Shown piece after piece: positions 16,266-24,415 of a DNA stretch of 64,000 bases. Within the stretch, counting starts at the first letter, position 1, and the number at the start of each line of letters is the position of its first letter. The stretch spans positions 1 through 64,000 of the forward strand of contig CACYQD010000005.1 of the NCBI GenBank assembly GCA_902776475.1, read 5' to 3'. The notes beneath the pieces were generated by a model. That model was not told where the DNA came from, made no database searches, and saw only the letters and a list, made by a program, of their open reading frames with translations. The position numbers and the translations under genes are program-made. The stretch comes from an uncultured Prevotellaceae bacterium (lineage in GTDB: Bacteria > Bacteroidota > Bacteroidia > Bacteroidales > Bacteroidaceae).

Positions 16266-17445
16266 GCACGCCCAGTTCGCGGCCGATCTTGACGAAGGCC
16301 TCGATGCAACGGTCGAGCTGTTCGCGATGATGCCCGGCTGATATCTGCACGCGGATGCGAGCCTGTCCCTTGGGCACCACAGGATAATAGAAGCCAGTGA
16401 CGTAGATGCCCTCGTCGAGCAGACGGTTGGCATACACCTGCGAGAGTTTGGCATCATAGAGCATCACCGCGCAGATGGCACTCTGCGTGGGTTTGATGTC
16501 AAAGCCCGCAGCCATCATTTTGTCACGGAAATAGTTCACGTTCTCCACCAACCGGTCGTGGATCTCATTGCTCTCCTTCAGCATGCGGAAGACCTCCAGG
16601 CTCGCTCCGATGATGCACGGCGCCAGCGAATTGGAGAAGAGATAGGGACGGCTGCGCTGCCGCAGCATCTCGATGATCTCCTTGCGTCCGGTGGTGAAGC
16701 CACCCAGTGCACCGCCGAACGACTTGCCCAGTGTGCCCGTATAGATATCGACACGTCCGTAAGTGCCGCACAACTCACTCACCCCATGGCCTGTGGCGCC
16801 CACCACACCGGCGGAATGCGACTCATCGACCATGACAAGGGCGTCATACTGCTCCGCCAGATCACAGATCTTGTCCATCGGAGCCACATTGCCGTCCATG
16901 GAGAACACGCCGTCGGTCACGATGATGCGGAAACGCTGAGCCTGCGCCTCTTTCAAGCACCGCTCCAGGTCGGCCATGTCGGCATTGGCATAACGGTAGC
17001 GCTTGGCCTTGCAAAGGCGCACGCCATCGATGATCGACGCATGGTTGAGCGCATCGGAGATGATGGCATCCTCCTCGGTGAACAACGGTTCGAAGACGCC
17101 GCCGTTGGCATCGAAGCAGGCTGCATAGAGAATGGTGTCCTCGGTCTTGAAATAGTCGGAGATGGCAGCCTCCAGTTCCTTGTGGATATCCTGCGTACCG
17201 CAGATGAAGCGCACGGACGACATGCCGAAGCCTCTCTTGTCCATCATGCGCTTCGCCCCCTCGACAAGACGGGGATGGTCAGACAACCCCAGATAGTTGT
17301 TGGCACAGAAATTGAGCACTTCCTTTCCTTTCACCTGGATGGCGGCCCGCTGAGGACTCTCGATGATGCGCTCCTCCTTGTAGAGGCCAGCCTCCCGTAT
17401 TCCTGCGATCTCCTCACTGAGATACGCTTGCATTTTTCCAAACAT
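16258..17445 (-). CDS. kbl: Glycine C-acetyltransferase (2-amino-3-ketobutyrate CoA ligase)
   Basis: Converts 2-amino-3-ketobutyrate and CoA to glycine and acetyl-CoA. 395 residues, PLP-dependent alpha-oxoamine synthase family: FCANNYLGLSDHP near 46-58, MVDESHSAGVVGATGHG near 205-221 and the PLP Lys241 in TGTLGKSFGGALGG. It is divergent from the threonine dehydrogenase gene that makes its substrate, and the two promoters lie in the shared gap. Confidence 0.96.
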   Translation of the reverse strand: MFGKMQAYLSEEIAGIREAGLYKEERIIESPQRAAIQVKGKEVLNFCANNYLGLSDHPRLVEGAKRMMDKRGFGMSSVRFICGTQDIHKELEAAISDYFKTEDTILYAACFDANGGVFEPLFTEEDAIISDALNHASIIDGVRLCKAKRYRYANADMADLERCLKEAQAQRFRIIVTDGVFSMDGNVAPMDKICDLAEQYDALVMVDESHSAGVVGATGHGVSELCGTYGRVDIYTGTLGKSFGGALGGFTTGRKEIIEMLRQRSRPYLFSNSLAPCIIGASLEVFRMLKESNEIHDRLVENVNYFRDKMMAAGFDIKPTQSAICAVMLYDAKLSQVYANRLLDEGIYVTGFYYPVVPKGQARIRVQISAGHHREQLDRCIEAFVKIGRELGVLK

Positions 17446-17508
17446 AACATTAGATTTTAGGTGGGTCGTAACAACTCACACGGGTTATTTTATATGTGTT
17501 CTGTCCTG

Positions 17509-17541
17509 CAAATTTAACGAAAAAAGAAGTCAAGACAAAAC
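17509..17541 (-). promoter_or_regulatory. kbl promoter
   Basis: On the minus strand TTTTG (ending the 17537-17541 block) is followed after 20 bases by TAAATTTG (17509-17516), an almost ideal Bacteroidetes promoter. The predicted leader is about 55 nt. Confidence 0.75.
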
Positions 17542-17650
17542 ATTTTTGACCCTTTGTGATAAAATATGCGATTTTCATCCACGAAAAAGCACGTTGTTTA
17601 GAAAAAATTTATTTATTTTGCCCCTTGAAAGACAACACAATCTCTTGCGT

Positions 17651-18616
17651 ATGAAAAACATATTGATTATCGGGTCAACCGGACAGATAGGATCGGAACT
17701 CACCATGGCATTGAGGAAACGCTATGGCAACGAACATGTCGTGGCAGGATACATCCAGGGAGCGGAACCCAAAGGCGAACTGCTGGAGTCAGGACCGTCG
17801 GCCATGGCCGACGTGACCGACGGAGAGATGATCTCTGAAGTGGTCAGGAAATACGATATCGACGCCATCTACAACCTTGCGGCGCTGCTCTCCGTCGTGG
17901 CAGAGCACAAACCTCGGCTGGCCTGGCGCATCGGCATCGACGGACTGTGGAACATCCTTGAGGTGGCCCGTCTCCGCCACTGTTCGGTGTTCACCCCCAG
18001 CAGCATCGGTTCGTTTGGTCTCAGCACGCCCCATGTCAGGACGCCGCAGGACACCATCCAGCGCCCCCGGACCATCTATGGTGTCTCGAAAGTCACCACC
18101 GAACTCCTGAGCGACTACTTTTTCCACAAATATGGTGTCGATACCCGCAGCGTGAGGTTCCCGGGCATCATCTCCTACATCACGCCCCCGGGCGGCGGCA
18201 CGACCGACTATGCCGTGGACATCTTCTACTCGGCCGTCAAGGGAGAGAAGTTCATCTGCCCGATCAAGAAAGGCACACTGATGGACATGATGTACATGCC
18301 CGACGCCCTCAAAGCCGCCATCACCCTGATGGAGGCCAACCCGGAGCGGCTCGTCCACCACAATGGTTTCAACGTGGCCTCCATGAGTTTCGCACCGGAG
18401 ACCATTTATGCGGAAATCAAGAAGCACATCCCCGGTTTTGAGATGGAATACGACGTCGATCCGCTCAAGCAGAGCATCGCTGAAAGCTGGCCCGACAAGA
18501 TGGACGACACCTGCGCCCGCCGCGAGTGGGGCTGGGCACCCAACTTCGACATCCGGTCGATGACCACGGACATGATTGAAAAACTAAGGGAAAAACTGGC
18601 AGTAAAGGAATCCTAA
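17651..18616 (+). CDS. L-threonine 3-dehydrogenase, extended SDR type
   Basis: Oxidises threonine to 2-amino-3-ketobutyrate with NAD. The ATG at 17651 starts MKNILIIGSTGQIGSEL, the Rossmann motif; YNLAALLS and TPSSIGSFG follow, and the YxxxK pair is Tyr143/Lys147 (IYGVSK). This is the short-chain (epimerase-like) TDH known from Bacteroidetes, not the zinc MDR enzyme of E. coli. 321 residues. It is divergent from kbl, which uses its product. The last 17 coding bases are repeated just after the stop codon. Confidence 0.92.
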   Translation: MKNILIIGSTGQIGSELTMALRKRYGNEHVVAGYIQGAEPKGELLESGPSAMADVTDGEMISEVVRKYDIDAIYNLAALLSVVAEHKPRLAWRIGIDGLWNILEVARLRHCSVFTPSSIGSFGLSTPHVRTPQDTIQRPRTIYGVSKVTTELLSDYFFHKYGVDTRSVRFPGIISYITPPGGGTTDYAVDIFYSAVKGEKFICPIKKGTLMDMMYMPDALKAAITLMEANPERLVHHNGFNVASMSFAPETIYAEIKKHIPGFEMEYDVDPLKQSIAESWPDKMDDTCARREWGWAPNFDIRSMTTDMIEKLREKLAVKES

Positions 18617-18637
18617 AAAGCTGGCAGTAAAGGAATC
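18596..18637 (+). repeat. Tandem duplication of the 3' end of the threonine dehydrogenase gene
   Basis: CTGGCAGTAAAGGAATC occurs at 18596-18612, where it encodes the C-terminus, and again at 18621-18637 after the stop, a 25-base period. The second copy would again read LAVKES followed by a stop. Confidence 0.85.
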
Positions 18638-18652
18638 GTAGATTGCCCTTGC

Positions 18653-19339
18653 CTACTTGACGAACGTCCTGATGACTTCGCCATTGTAGGTGTTGGCCCT
18701 CAACTGCACCTCATCACCCTTTGCCACATCCTCCAAGGGGATACTGGCATAGAGACGGGTGGAATAGTTCTCGGGCACACCGTTCTGGTCGTGGAGAAGC
18801 CGCAGGAAATGCATTTTCGAACCGTCAGGGCGCTCCTTGATGCTGTCACAGGCAATGCCCAGCAACTGTTTGAGGTTCTGGTCGTCGTCCTTTCCTATCT
18901 TGACGAAAAGTCCCAGGTTGAGATACCTTGAATCGTCACCGACCCATGCACTCTCAAACACGACAGGGTCGGTGACGTTATTGATTTTCCTGGCCGTGTC
19001 GGGAAGGACGCGCATCACCAGCACCTGGTGGGCAGCGATACACTCCACGACAGGAAGTGCAGCCTCCTTGCGGCTGTAATAGACCAAGGCACGATAGGTG
19101 GTATCCGGCTTCGACATCCATTTGCATGCAAAGACCGGTTGGAAGACCAGCGAGTCGCCGCCGTCGGTCACCGCATACTTCATCATGCCGCCCTCACCGC
19201 TGCGGGCATCAGCAAACTCCGCACACAGATAGGAATAATCGCCGTCACCCGTCTCATAGTCGTCCATGGAACAGGAGGCGGTGGCCAGCAGCATCATGAT
19301 GGCAGCCCAGAAACCGAATATACGCCCGACCTTTCTCAT
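18653..19339 (-). CDS. NigD-like lipoprotein
   Basis: Predicted lipoprotein with a lipobox ending at LLATASC (Cys23) followed by the acidic SMDDYETGDGDY. The pattern of two beta domains, with YLNLGLFVKIGKDDDQN and a C-terminal YSTRLYASIPL segment, fits the Bacteroidetes NigD-like family, whose role is unknown. It is the last gene of the PASTA-rluD-ddl-acyltransferase run; its start overlaps the acyltransferase stop (ATGA). Confidence 0.75.
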   Translation of the reverse strand: MRKVGRIFGFWAAIMMLLATASCSMDDYETGDGDYSYLCAEFADARSGEGGMMKYAVTDGGDSLVFQPVFACKWMSKPDTTYRALVYYSRKEAALPVVECIAAHQVLVMRVLPDTARKINNVTDPVVFESAWVGDDSRYLNLGLFVKIGKDDDQNLKQLLGIACDSIKERPDGSKMHFLRLLHDQNGVPENYSTRLYASIPLEDVAKGDEVQLRANTYNGEVIRTFVK

Positions 19340-20478
19340 TGTGCTGACAGAAGGTTTTTGGCCGGATTGGCATACATCGTCAGCATCCGTTCACGCAGGA
19401 ATTCCCTGTCGGGATGCTCCAAGTCGATCTTGGCCAGTTGACCTTCGAGGTAACGGAGGAAGAAAACCTTGTCCTCTTCTGTATATTCACCTGAGTGGCA
19501 AGTTCCCTCAAGCAGGTCGAGAGCCACATAATTGGACGGATAGAGCCGGTAGTGGCGATGGATCTCACGGTCGATGTGACGGGCGACGACATCAAACAGC
19601 TCACCCTTGGGCACGTCGGCCAACGTATCGAGGAAACCGTCGATACAGGATGCGCAGTGGTAATGGATGCGCCCCTTGTAGCCCATGATACCCGTGCGCA
19701 TGCTCAGCACATCGTCGCCGGGAGCCTTCTGGAAATGCTCCGTGTCGCGCCGCTGCTGAAGTTCCTTGGCCTTGAGGTAGTCGCAGGGGTCAAACTCATA
19801 AGAGATGCTCAGCGGCACGATGTGCAACTGCCGGAGCCTGTCGACGGGCGACCCTTCACCACCCATGGCCATCATCTTGAGAATGGCCGGTTGGGTGCGG
19901 TCGTCGGAGTCCTTGGCCCTTCCCTCCCGCTGCGCGATCCATATATTCTCCTGCTTTTCGGCGATGGCATAGTGCATATACTCCGAAAGGCGCTTGCTGG
20001 CCAGCAGCATCTGCCGTGGCGGGAGACTGCGCTCCACGATGAACGACTTATTGACCCTGACCAGGTCTCTCACCCAGGGGAGAGAGAGCAGGTTGTCACC
20101 GATGGCGATCTCACAAGTGGTCGTAAAGTCGCAGTCGATGAGCAGTTTGTCGAGCAGCGCTGAGTCGAGCACGATGTCGCGGTGGTTGCTCACGAAAGTA
20201 TAGCGGCGGCTCACGTCGATGGCGCTCACGTCCATGTCGCAGCCCTTGCTCGCCTTGGACAACAGGTTTTCCAGAAAACCATAGCAGAAAGCCTTCTGGA
20301 AGTCGAGGTTGGTGGCACACTGCCGCATCTTGGCAGCAATGGCCTCTGTCGGCACCTGCGGATAGAGGTAGGCCAGGACAGCCTTGAAGCCCTCGTCGGC
20401 GAGGAGCCTGTCATAGACGGCAGGCAGTTCTTCCGGTTCAAACGGGCGGATGGGGTCAAAAATCTCAGGTGTTCTCAT
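19336..20478 (-). CDS. Glycerolipid-type acyltransferase
   Basis: 380 residues, a family common in Bacteroides and annotated as glycerol or 1-acylglycerol-phosphate acyltransferase. The active-site region reads VSNHRDIVLDSALL (His99 to Asp105), an H-x5-D spacing rather than the classic H-x4-D, although Asp101 is also near. IAIGDNLLSLPWVRDLVRVNKSFIVER and a WIAQREGRAKD substrate loop (the EGTR-like block) follow. No membrane helix is obvious. It is downstream of ddl, so a role in envelope lipids is plausible but unproven. Confidence 0.75.
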   Translation of the reverse strand: MRTPEIFDPIRPFEPEELPAVYDRLLADEGFKAVLAYLYPQVPTEAIAAKMRQCATNLDFQKAFCYGFLENLLSKASKGCDMDVSAIDVSRRYTFVSNHRDIVLDSALLDKLLIDCDFTTTCEIAIGDNLLSLPWVRDLVRVNKSFIVERSLPPRQMLLASKRLSEYMHYAIAEKQENIWIAQREGRAKDSDDRTQPAILKMMAMGGEGSPVDRLRQLHIVPLSISYEFDPCDYLKAKELQQRRDTEHFQKAPGDDVLSMRTGIMGYKGRIHYHCASCIDGFLDTLADVPKGELFDVVARHIDREIHRHYRLYPSNYVALDLLEGTCHSGEYTEEDKVFFLRYLEGQLAKIDLEHPDREFLRERMLTMYANPAKNLLSAQ

Positions 20479-20489
20479 GGTGTTGGTAT

Positions 20490-21491
20490 TCAGAATTGGT
20501 TTTCGACGATCTCGGTGAGCACGTCGGTGATGTTGAGTCCGGCGGCCCTCACCTGCTGAGGTATGAAACTGGTAGGAGTCATGCCCGGCGTGGTGTTCAC
20601 CTCAAGCATGTTGATTTTCAGTCCACCCTCCTCATTCTTGGTGAGGATATAGTCGATGCGGATGATGCCATTGCAATGCAGGATGTCATAGATGGCACTG
20701 GTGATTTCGGAAGCCCGGCGTGCTACATCGTCGGAGATGCGCGCCGGTGTGATTTCCTCCACCTGGCCATTATACTTGGCATCATAGTCGAAGAACTCGT
20801 TGTGGGTCACCACCTCGGTGATGGGGAAGACGACCGACTTCTCCCGCGTCTTGTAACAGCCCACGGTGATTTCCACACCGTCGAGAAACTGTTCCACCAT
20901 CACCTCGTCGCTCTCCATCATCGCCTTGCGGACGGCGGGAGCCAGCTGGTCGATGTTCTTCACCTTCGACACGCCGAAACTGCTGCCGTCGTTGGCCGGT
21001 TTCACAAAGCAGGGCATTCCGACGCGCGACATGATGTCATCGTCGCTCACCAGATGCTCATAGCCTCTGCGGATGAGGAGGCTCTCAGCCACGCTCACAC
21101 CGTAACTGCGCAGATACTGGTTGAGCACGAACTTGTCGAAAGTCATCGCCTCGACGAGTACGCCGCTGGTGCTGTAAGGCAGGTCGATGAGTTCGAAATA
21201 GCCCTGGAGGATACCGTTTTCCCCCGGTGTGCCATGGATGGTGATGTAGGCATAATCGAAAATCACTTTCTTACCGTTCTCGAAGAAGGAGAAATCGTTG
21301 CGGTCAATCTTAGCCGTAGTGCCATCGGGGAGGTTCACATGCCAGTCCTGTCCTTTGATATCGACGACATAGACGTTGTAGCGCACTTTGTCGAAGAAGG
21401 AATAGAGGCCCTGGGCCGACCGGAGCGACACATCATGCTCCGAGGAGTCGCCTCCACATACGATGGCTATGGTTCTTTTGTTTTGATTCAT
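20490..21491 (-). CDS. ddl: D-alanine--D-alanine ligase
   Basis: Makes the D-Ala-D-Ala dipeptide of peptidoglycan. ATP-grasp enzyme of 333 residues: IAIVCGGDSSEHDVSLRSAQGL at the N-terminus, HGTPGENGILQGYFELIDLPYSTSG for substrate binding, KPANDGSSFGVSKV, and the metal-binding RIDYILTKNE and MLEVNTTPGMTPTS at the end. It sits between rluD and the acyltransferase gene. Confidence 0.97.
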   Translation of the reverse strand: MNQNKRTIAIVCGGDSSEHDVSLRSAQGLYSFFDKVRYNVYVVDIKGQDWHVNLPDGTTAKIDRNDFSFFENGKKVIFDYAYITIHGTPGENGILQGYFELIDLPYSTSGVLVEAMTFDKFVLNQYLRSYGVSVAESLLIRRGYEHLVSDDDIMSRVGMPCFVKPANDGSSFGVSKVKNIDQLAPAVRKAMMESDEVMVEQFLDGVEITVGCYKTREKSVVFPITEVVTHNEFFDYDAKYNGQVEEITPARISDDVARRASEITSAIYDILHCNGIIRIDYILTKNEEGGLKINMLEVNTTPGMTPTSFIPQQVRAAGLNITDVLTEIVENQF

Positions 21492-21518
21492 CTTTATAAT
21501 ATATATAATGTATTGAGT

Positions 21519-22571
21519 TTACTTGTATTCGTTTCCCTTCATCCTCACATGCCACTTCTCAATCAGTTGGGCAAGGTCGTCGGGCATCGGTGAGGAGAAG
21601 TCCATCTGCTTTCCTGTCCGGGGGTGCACAAAGCCCAGGGTCTGTGCATGCAGGGCCTGCCGCGGACAGATCTTGAAGCAGTTGTTGATGAACGCCTTGT
21701 AGGAAGCGCTCCTCTCCCCTCTCAGGATCTCGGTGCCCCCATAGCGCTCATCGCTGAAGAGCGGATGGCCGATATGCCGCATGTGGGCGCGGATCTGGTG
21801 GGTACGCCCGGTCTCGAGCACACACTCCACCAGGGTGACATAGCCCAACCGCTCGATCACCTTGTAATGGGTAACGGCCGGTTTGCCCACTTCGGAGTCA
21901 GGTGGCATCACCGTCATGCGGAGTCTGTCGCGGGGATCGCGGGCGATATTGCCCTCGATGCGGCCCGTATCCTCGGTGAGGTTTCCCCACACCACGGCCA
22001 CATAACTGCGGTGGGTGGTTTTGTTGAAAAACTGCAGGCCGAGGGCGCGCTTGGCCTCGGGAGTCTTGGCTGCCACGAGGAGCCCTGTCGTATCCTTGTC
22101 GATGCGGTGGACAAGGCCCACCTCCGGGTCGTTGGGGTCGTAGTTCTTGTCATCGCGCAGATGCCAGGCGATGGCATTGACCAGCGTGCCGCTGAAATTG
22201 CCGCATCCCGGATGCACCACCATCCCGGCGGGCTTGTCGATGACCATCACGTCGGCATCCTCATAGACGATGTCGAGGGGGATGTCCTCCGGTTCGATGG
22301 TCGTCTCGAAATGGGGCCGGTCGAGCATGAGGGTGACCACATCGCCGGGGCGCACCTTGTAGTTGCTTTTCACCGGACGCTCGTTGACATGCACGAAACC
22401 AGCCTCCGCAGCTTTCTGGATGCGGTTGCGGCTGGAATGTTGCATTTTCTCGAACATGAACTTGTCGATGCGCACAGGCACCTGCCCTTTATCCACTACG
22501 AAACGGTAGTGCTCATAAAGTTGCGGGGACTCGTCGTCAAGTTCTTCGGTGTCGAAAGGGGTCTCAACCAT
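21519..22571 (-). CDS. rluD: 23S rRNA pseudouridine synthase, RluD type
   Basis: An N-terminal S4 RNA-binding domain (about residues 33-90, with the RIDKFMFEKMQHSSRNRIQKA pattern) precedes the RluA catalytic domain. The catalytic Asp is in VHRIDKDTTGLLV; GRTHQIRAHMRHIGHPLFSDERYGG is the conserved C-terminal block. 350 residues. The neighbourhood with a PASTA protein and ddl is the usual Bacteroidales order. Confidence 0.94.
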   Translation of the reverse strand: MVETPFDTEELDDESPQLYEHYRFVVDKGQVPVRIDKFMFEKMQHSSRNRIQKAAEAGFVHVNERPVKSNYKVRPGDVVTLMLDRPHFETTIEPEDIPLDIVYEDADVMVIDKPAGMVVHPGCGNFSGTLVNAIAWHLRDDKNYDPNDPEVGLVHRIDKDTTGLLVAAKTPEAKRALGLQFFNKTTHRSYVAVVWGNLTEDTGRIEGNIARDPRDRLRMTVMPPDSEVGKPAVTHYKVIERLGYVTLVECVLETGRTHQIRAHMRHIGHPLFSDERYGGTEILRGERSASYKAFINNCFKICPRQALHAQTLGFVHPRTGKQMDFSSPMPDDLAQLIEKWHVRMKGNEYK

Positions 22572-22599
22572 AGTCTCTCGTTTTCGGCGTGTTGTTGGA

Positions 22600-23412
22600 C
22601 TATTCTGCCTTCACGGGAGCCGGAGCCTGTCCTGAAGGGATGGACGGTGAGGCGGACACACTGGGGATGTCGAGCGGCTTCACCACGGTGGAGACGTTGG
22701 TCGGAGAAGAAGCATCGGATGACTCGGAGTGCGTCTCACGGGTCTCGGTCTGCCTCTTGTAGTGGGGTCTTGACTTGGTGGTCGTTTCCTCCTCGTCCTC
22801 CTCCTCACCGAAATAGTAGGAATTGGCATCGACGAAGGAAACCGTCTGACTCATGTCACGGCGTCCGTCACCCACCTGGATGATGAGCTGGTCCTCAATA
22901 GATACCCGGTCGCCGGTGGAGAGCTGCTTGCCCTGGCACTTGATGCCATAGACCCACTCGCGCTCGCCGGGGATGTACTCCGGGTCGCCCAACAGGAATC
23001 CCATGGCCAGCAATTTCGACTGCGCGTCACGGAGCGAACTATTGTCAATCACGTCGGGCAACGGACGGCGGGGTGTCTGCGAAGCGTTGATCTTCACATA
23101 GACGATGCGCCCCGGCTTCACGATATCACCTGGTGTGGGCGACTGTTCCAGCACGCAGTCTGGCGGAAGGGTTTTCACGTAATCGGTGTCGCTCACCACA
23201 ATCTGCAGGTGGACCTGATCGAGCATATCCTCTGCCTCATTGTAGGTCTTGTGAAGAATCGTGGGGACCTCCACGGTCTGTCCATGGTGAGTATACAAAT
23301 CGAGGCCATACCTCAAGCCAAGGCTCAGAAGCACCACGATGACCGCCATGGCCACGAGGTTGAGCCAGAGATATGGACTGATGATCTTACGGATGAAATT
23401 CTTAGCAGTCAT
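22600..23412 (-). CDS. Membrane-anchored PASTA domain protein
   Basis: A 270-residue protein with one N-terminal membrane helix (LWLNLVAMAVIVVLLSLGL, about 14-32) and an exported part holding about two to three PASTA repeats (VEVPTILHKTYNEAEDMLDQ, RRPLPDVIDNSSLRDAQSKL and the following block), then a low-complexity tail rich in Glu, Thr, Ser and Pro. PASTA repeats bind peptidoglycan precursors or muropeptides. There is no kinase domain, so it is a stand-alone sensor or scaffold. First gene of the rluD-ddl operon. Confidence 0.88.
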   Translation of the reverse strand: MTAKNFIRKIISPYLWLNLVAMAVIVVLLSLGLRYGLDLYTHHGQTVEVPTILHKTYNEAEDMLDQVHLQIVVSDTDYVKTLPPDCVLEQSPTPGDIVKPGRIVYVKINASQTPRRPLPDVIDNSSLRDAQSKLLAMGFLLGDPEYIPGEREWVYGIKCQGKQLSTGDRVSIEDQLIIQVGDGRRDMSQTVSFVDANSYYFGEEEDEEETTTKSRPHYKRQTETRETHSESSDASSPTNVSTVVKPLDIPSVSASPSIPSGQAPAPVKAE

Positions 23413-23505
23413 TCACTCATTATTTATGCTGAGATGCAGTCTCAGACAGCGCTGCGGTGCAGCCATTGTTTGCGCTGAGATGCAGCATATCATTGCTTTG
23501 GGAAG

Positions 23506-23536
23506 CAAAGATAATGCAAAACCACCTAATTACAAA
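23506..23536 (-). promoter_or_regulatory. Promoter of the PASTA-rluD-ddl operon
   Basis: On the minus strand TTTG (23533-23536) is followed after 19 bases by TATCTTTG (23506-23513), a full Bacteroidetes consensus. The leader of about 90 nt contains two copies of GCTGAGATGCAG (near 23429 and 23474). Confidence 0.75.
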
Positions 23537-23656
23537 ACAAAATCCACTATTTTTGGATTTGAAGGTCGGGTAGCGACGAAAACGAGCCAGAAATGGGCCA
23601 AAAAAAACAGGAAAAAGCCTGGCCCCTTCCTGTCCTTCGTCACATAGGATCAGCAA

Positions 23657-23812
23657 TTACTTTCCGTGATGCTCATCCGAAACCGTCAGCTTCTTGCGGC
23701 CCTTGGCACGACGGGAAGCCAGCACGCGGCGGCCATTCTTAGAGGCCATCCTCTCACGGAAACCATGCTTGTTTGCTCTCCTGCGATTGTGGGGCTGGAA
23801 TGTTCTTTTCAT
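23657..23812 (-). CDS. rpmH: 50S ribosomal protein L34
   Basis: A 51-residue gene, [20 protein letters not shown] at the start, then [30 protein letters not shown]. This is the conserved arginine-rich L34 (FQPHNRRR, HGFRxRMxxxxGRxVLxxRRAKGRxxL). It stands alone between the PASTA operon and the repeat region, with its own promoter at 23855. Confidence 0.96.
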   Translation of the reverse strand: MKRTFQPHNRRRANKHGFRERMASKNGRRVLASRRAKGRKKLTVSDEHHGK

Positions 23813-23854
23813 CTTTTTTGCTATTTATCTGTTATTATTTCTCACTTTGGGCTG

Positions 23855-23862
23855 CAAAGGTA
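23855..23862 (-). promoter_or_regulatory. rpmH promoter -7 element
   Basis: TACCTTTG on the minus strand, about 43 bases before the rpmH ATG, followed by the CAG start region seen at many promoters in this window. The -33 part is not clear. Confidence 0.6.
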
Positions 23863-23955
23863 CTTATTTCTTTTTATTCCACCAAAATTTTGTGCGAATT
23901 TTCGTTTCAAAGCTATTGTTTTTCTTGTTCTGAGCATTGGATTTTGGAGTTTTTG

Positions 23956-24047
23956 CGGCGGGAAGCGGTGGTTTTTGACGGCGGGGAGCGGTGGTTTTTG
24001 ACGGCGGGGAGCGGTGGTTTTTGGCGGCGGAGGCGGTGGTTTTTTTT
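23956..24047. repeat. Four tandem 23-bp GC-rich units
   Basis: Four consecutive units of exactly 23 bases (starting 23956, 23979, 24002, 24025) built on CGGCGGGGAGCGGTGGTTTT; units 1-3 differ by one or two bases and unit 4 is degenerate and ends in a T-run. The array lies between rpmH and the efp promoter repeats, in an otherwise AT-rich gap. No ORF. Confidence 0.85.
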
Positions 24048-24093
24048 GCAGCGGACCTTCTTGGGCAGAGTCTCTTTAGCTATGTTACTCTGC

Positions 24094-24116
24094 GAGACGT
24101 CACATTGTGGCGTCTC
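24094..24116. repeat. Dispersed 23-bp palindrome, copy 1
   Basis: A near-perfect palindrome with arms GAGACGTCACA and TGTGGCGTCTC (one mismatched pair). The same sequence in the opposite orientation occurs at 45224-45246 and 45408-45430, so it is a dispersed intergenic element. Confidence 0.75.
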
Positions 24117-24135
24117 CTTATTTGCGCAGAGCATA

Positions 24136-24384
24136 GTTACCGCTACTCGGCATAAAAAACAAACAAGTTTCTTTTGTTCTGCACTCGTTTTTTCGTAACT
24201 TTGCGATTTCATCGCGAAGTTACTGCTACTCGGCATAAAAAACAAACAAGTTTCTTTTGTTCTGCACTCGTTTTTTCGTAACTTTGCGACTTCGTCGCGA
24301 AGTTACTGCCACTCGGCATAAAAAACAAACAAGTTTCTTTTGTTCTGCACTCGTTTTTTCGTAACTTTGCACACAAATTGAGAA
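24136..24384 (+). repeat. Triplicated 83-bp promoter cassette upstream of efp
   Basis: Three head-to-tail copies with a period of exactly 83 bases (starting 24136, 24219, 24302); the third loses similarity after about 70 bases, just past its promoter. Each copy contains TTTG (24173, 24256, 24339), a 19-base spacer and TAACTTTG (24196-24203, 24279-24286, 24362-24369), an ideal Bacteroidetes promoter. Between copies the initially transcribed sequence is an 8-bp hairpin, TTTGCGAT/ATCGCGAA after copy 1 and TTTGCGAC/GTCGCGAA after copy 2, which keeps pairing through a compensatory change. All three promoters point at efp. Confidence 0.9.
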
Positions 24385-24415
24385 ATATATTTCCAACAAT
24401 AAGAAAAATAACACA

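Noticed and set aside
23666-24245. Several short frames in the repeat region
   Set aside because: They are made by the 23-bp and 83-bp repeats and by promoter sequence; only rpmH is a real gene here.
23956-24384. CRISPR array
   Set aside because: Repeats are directly adjacent without unique spacers, and one set consists of promoters; no cas genes are present.
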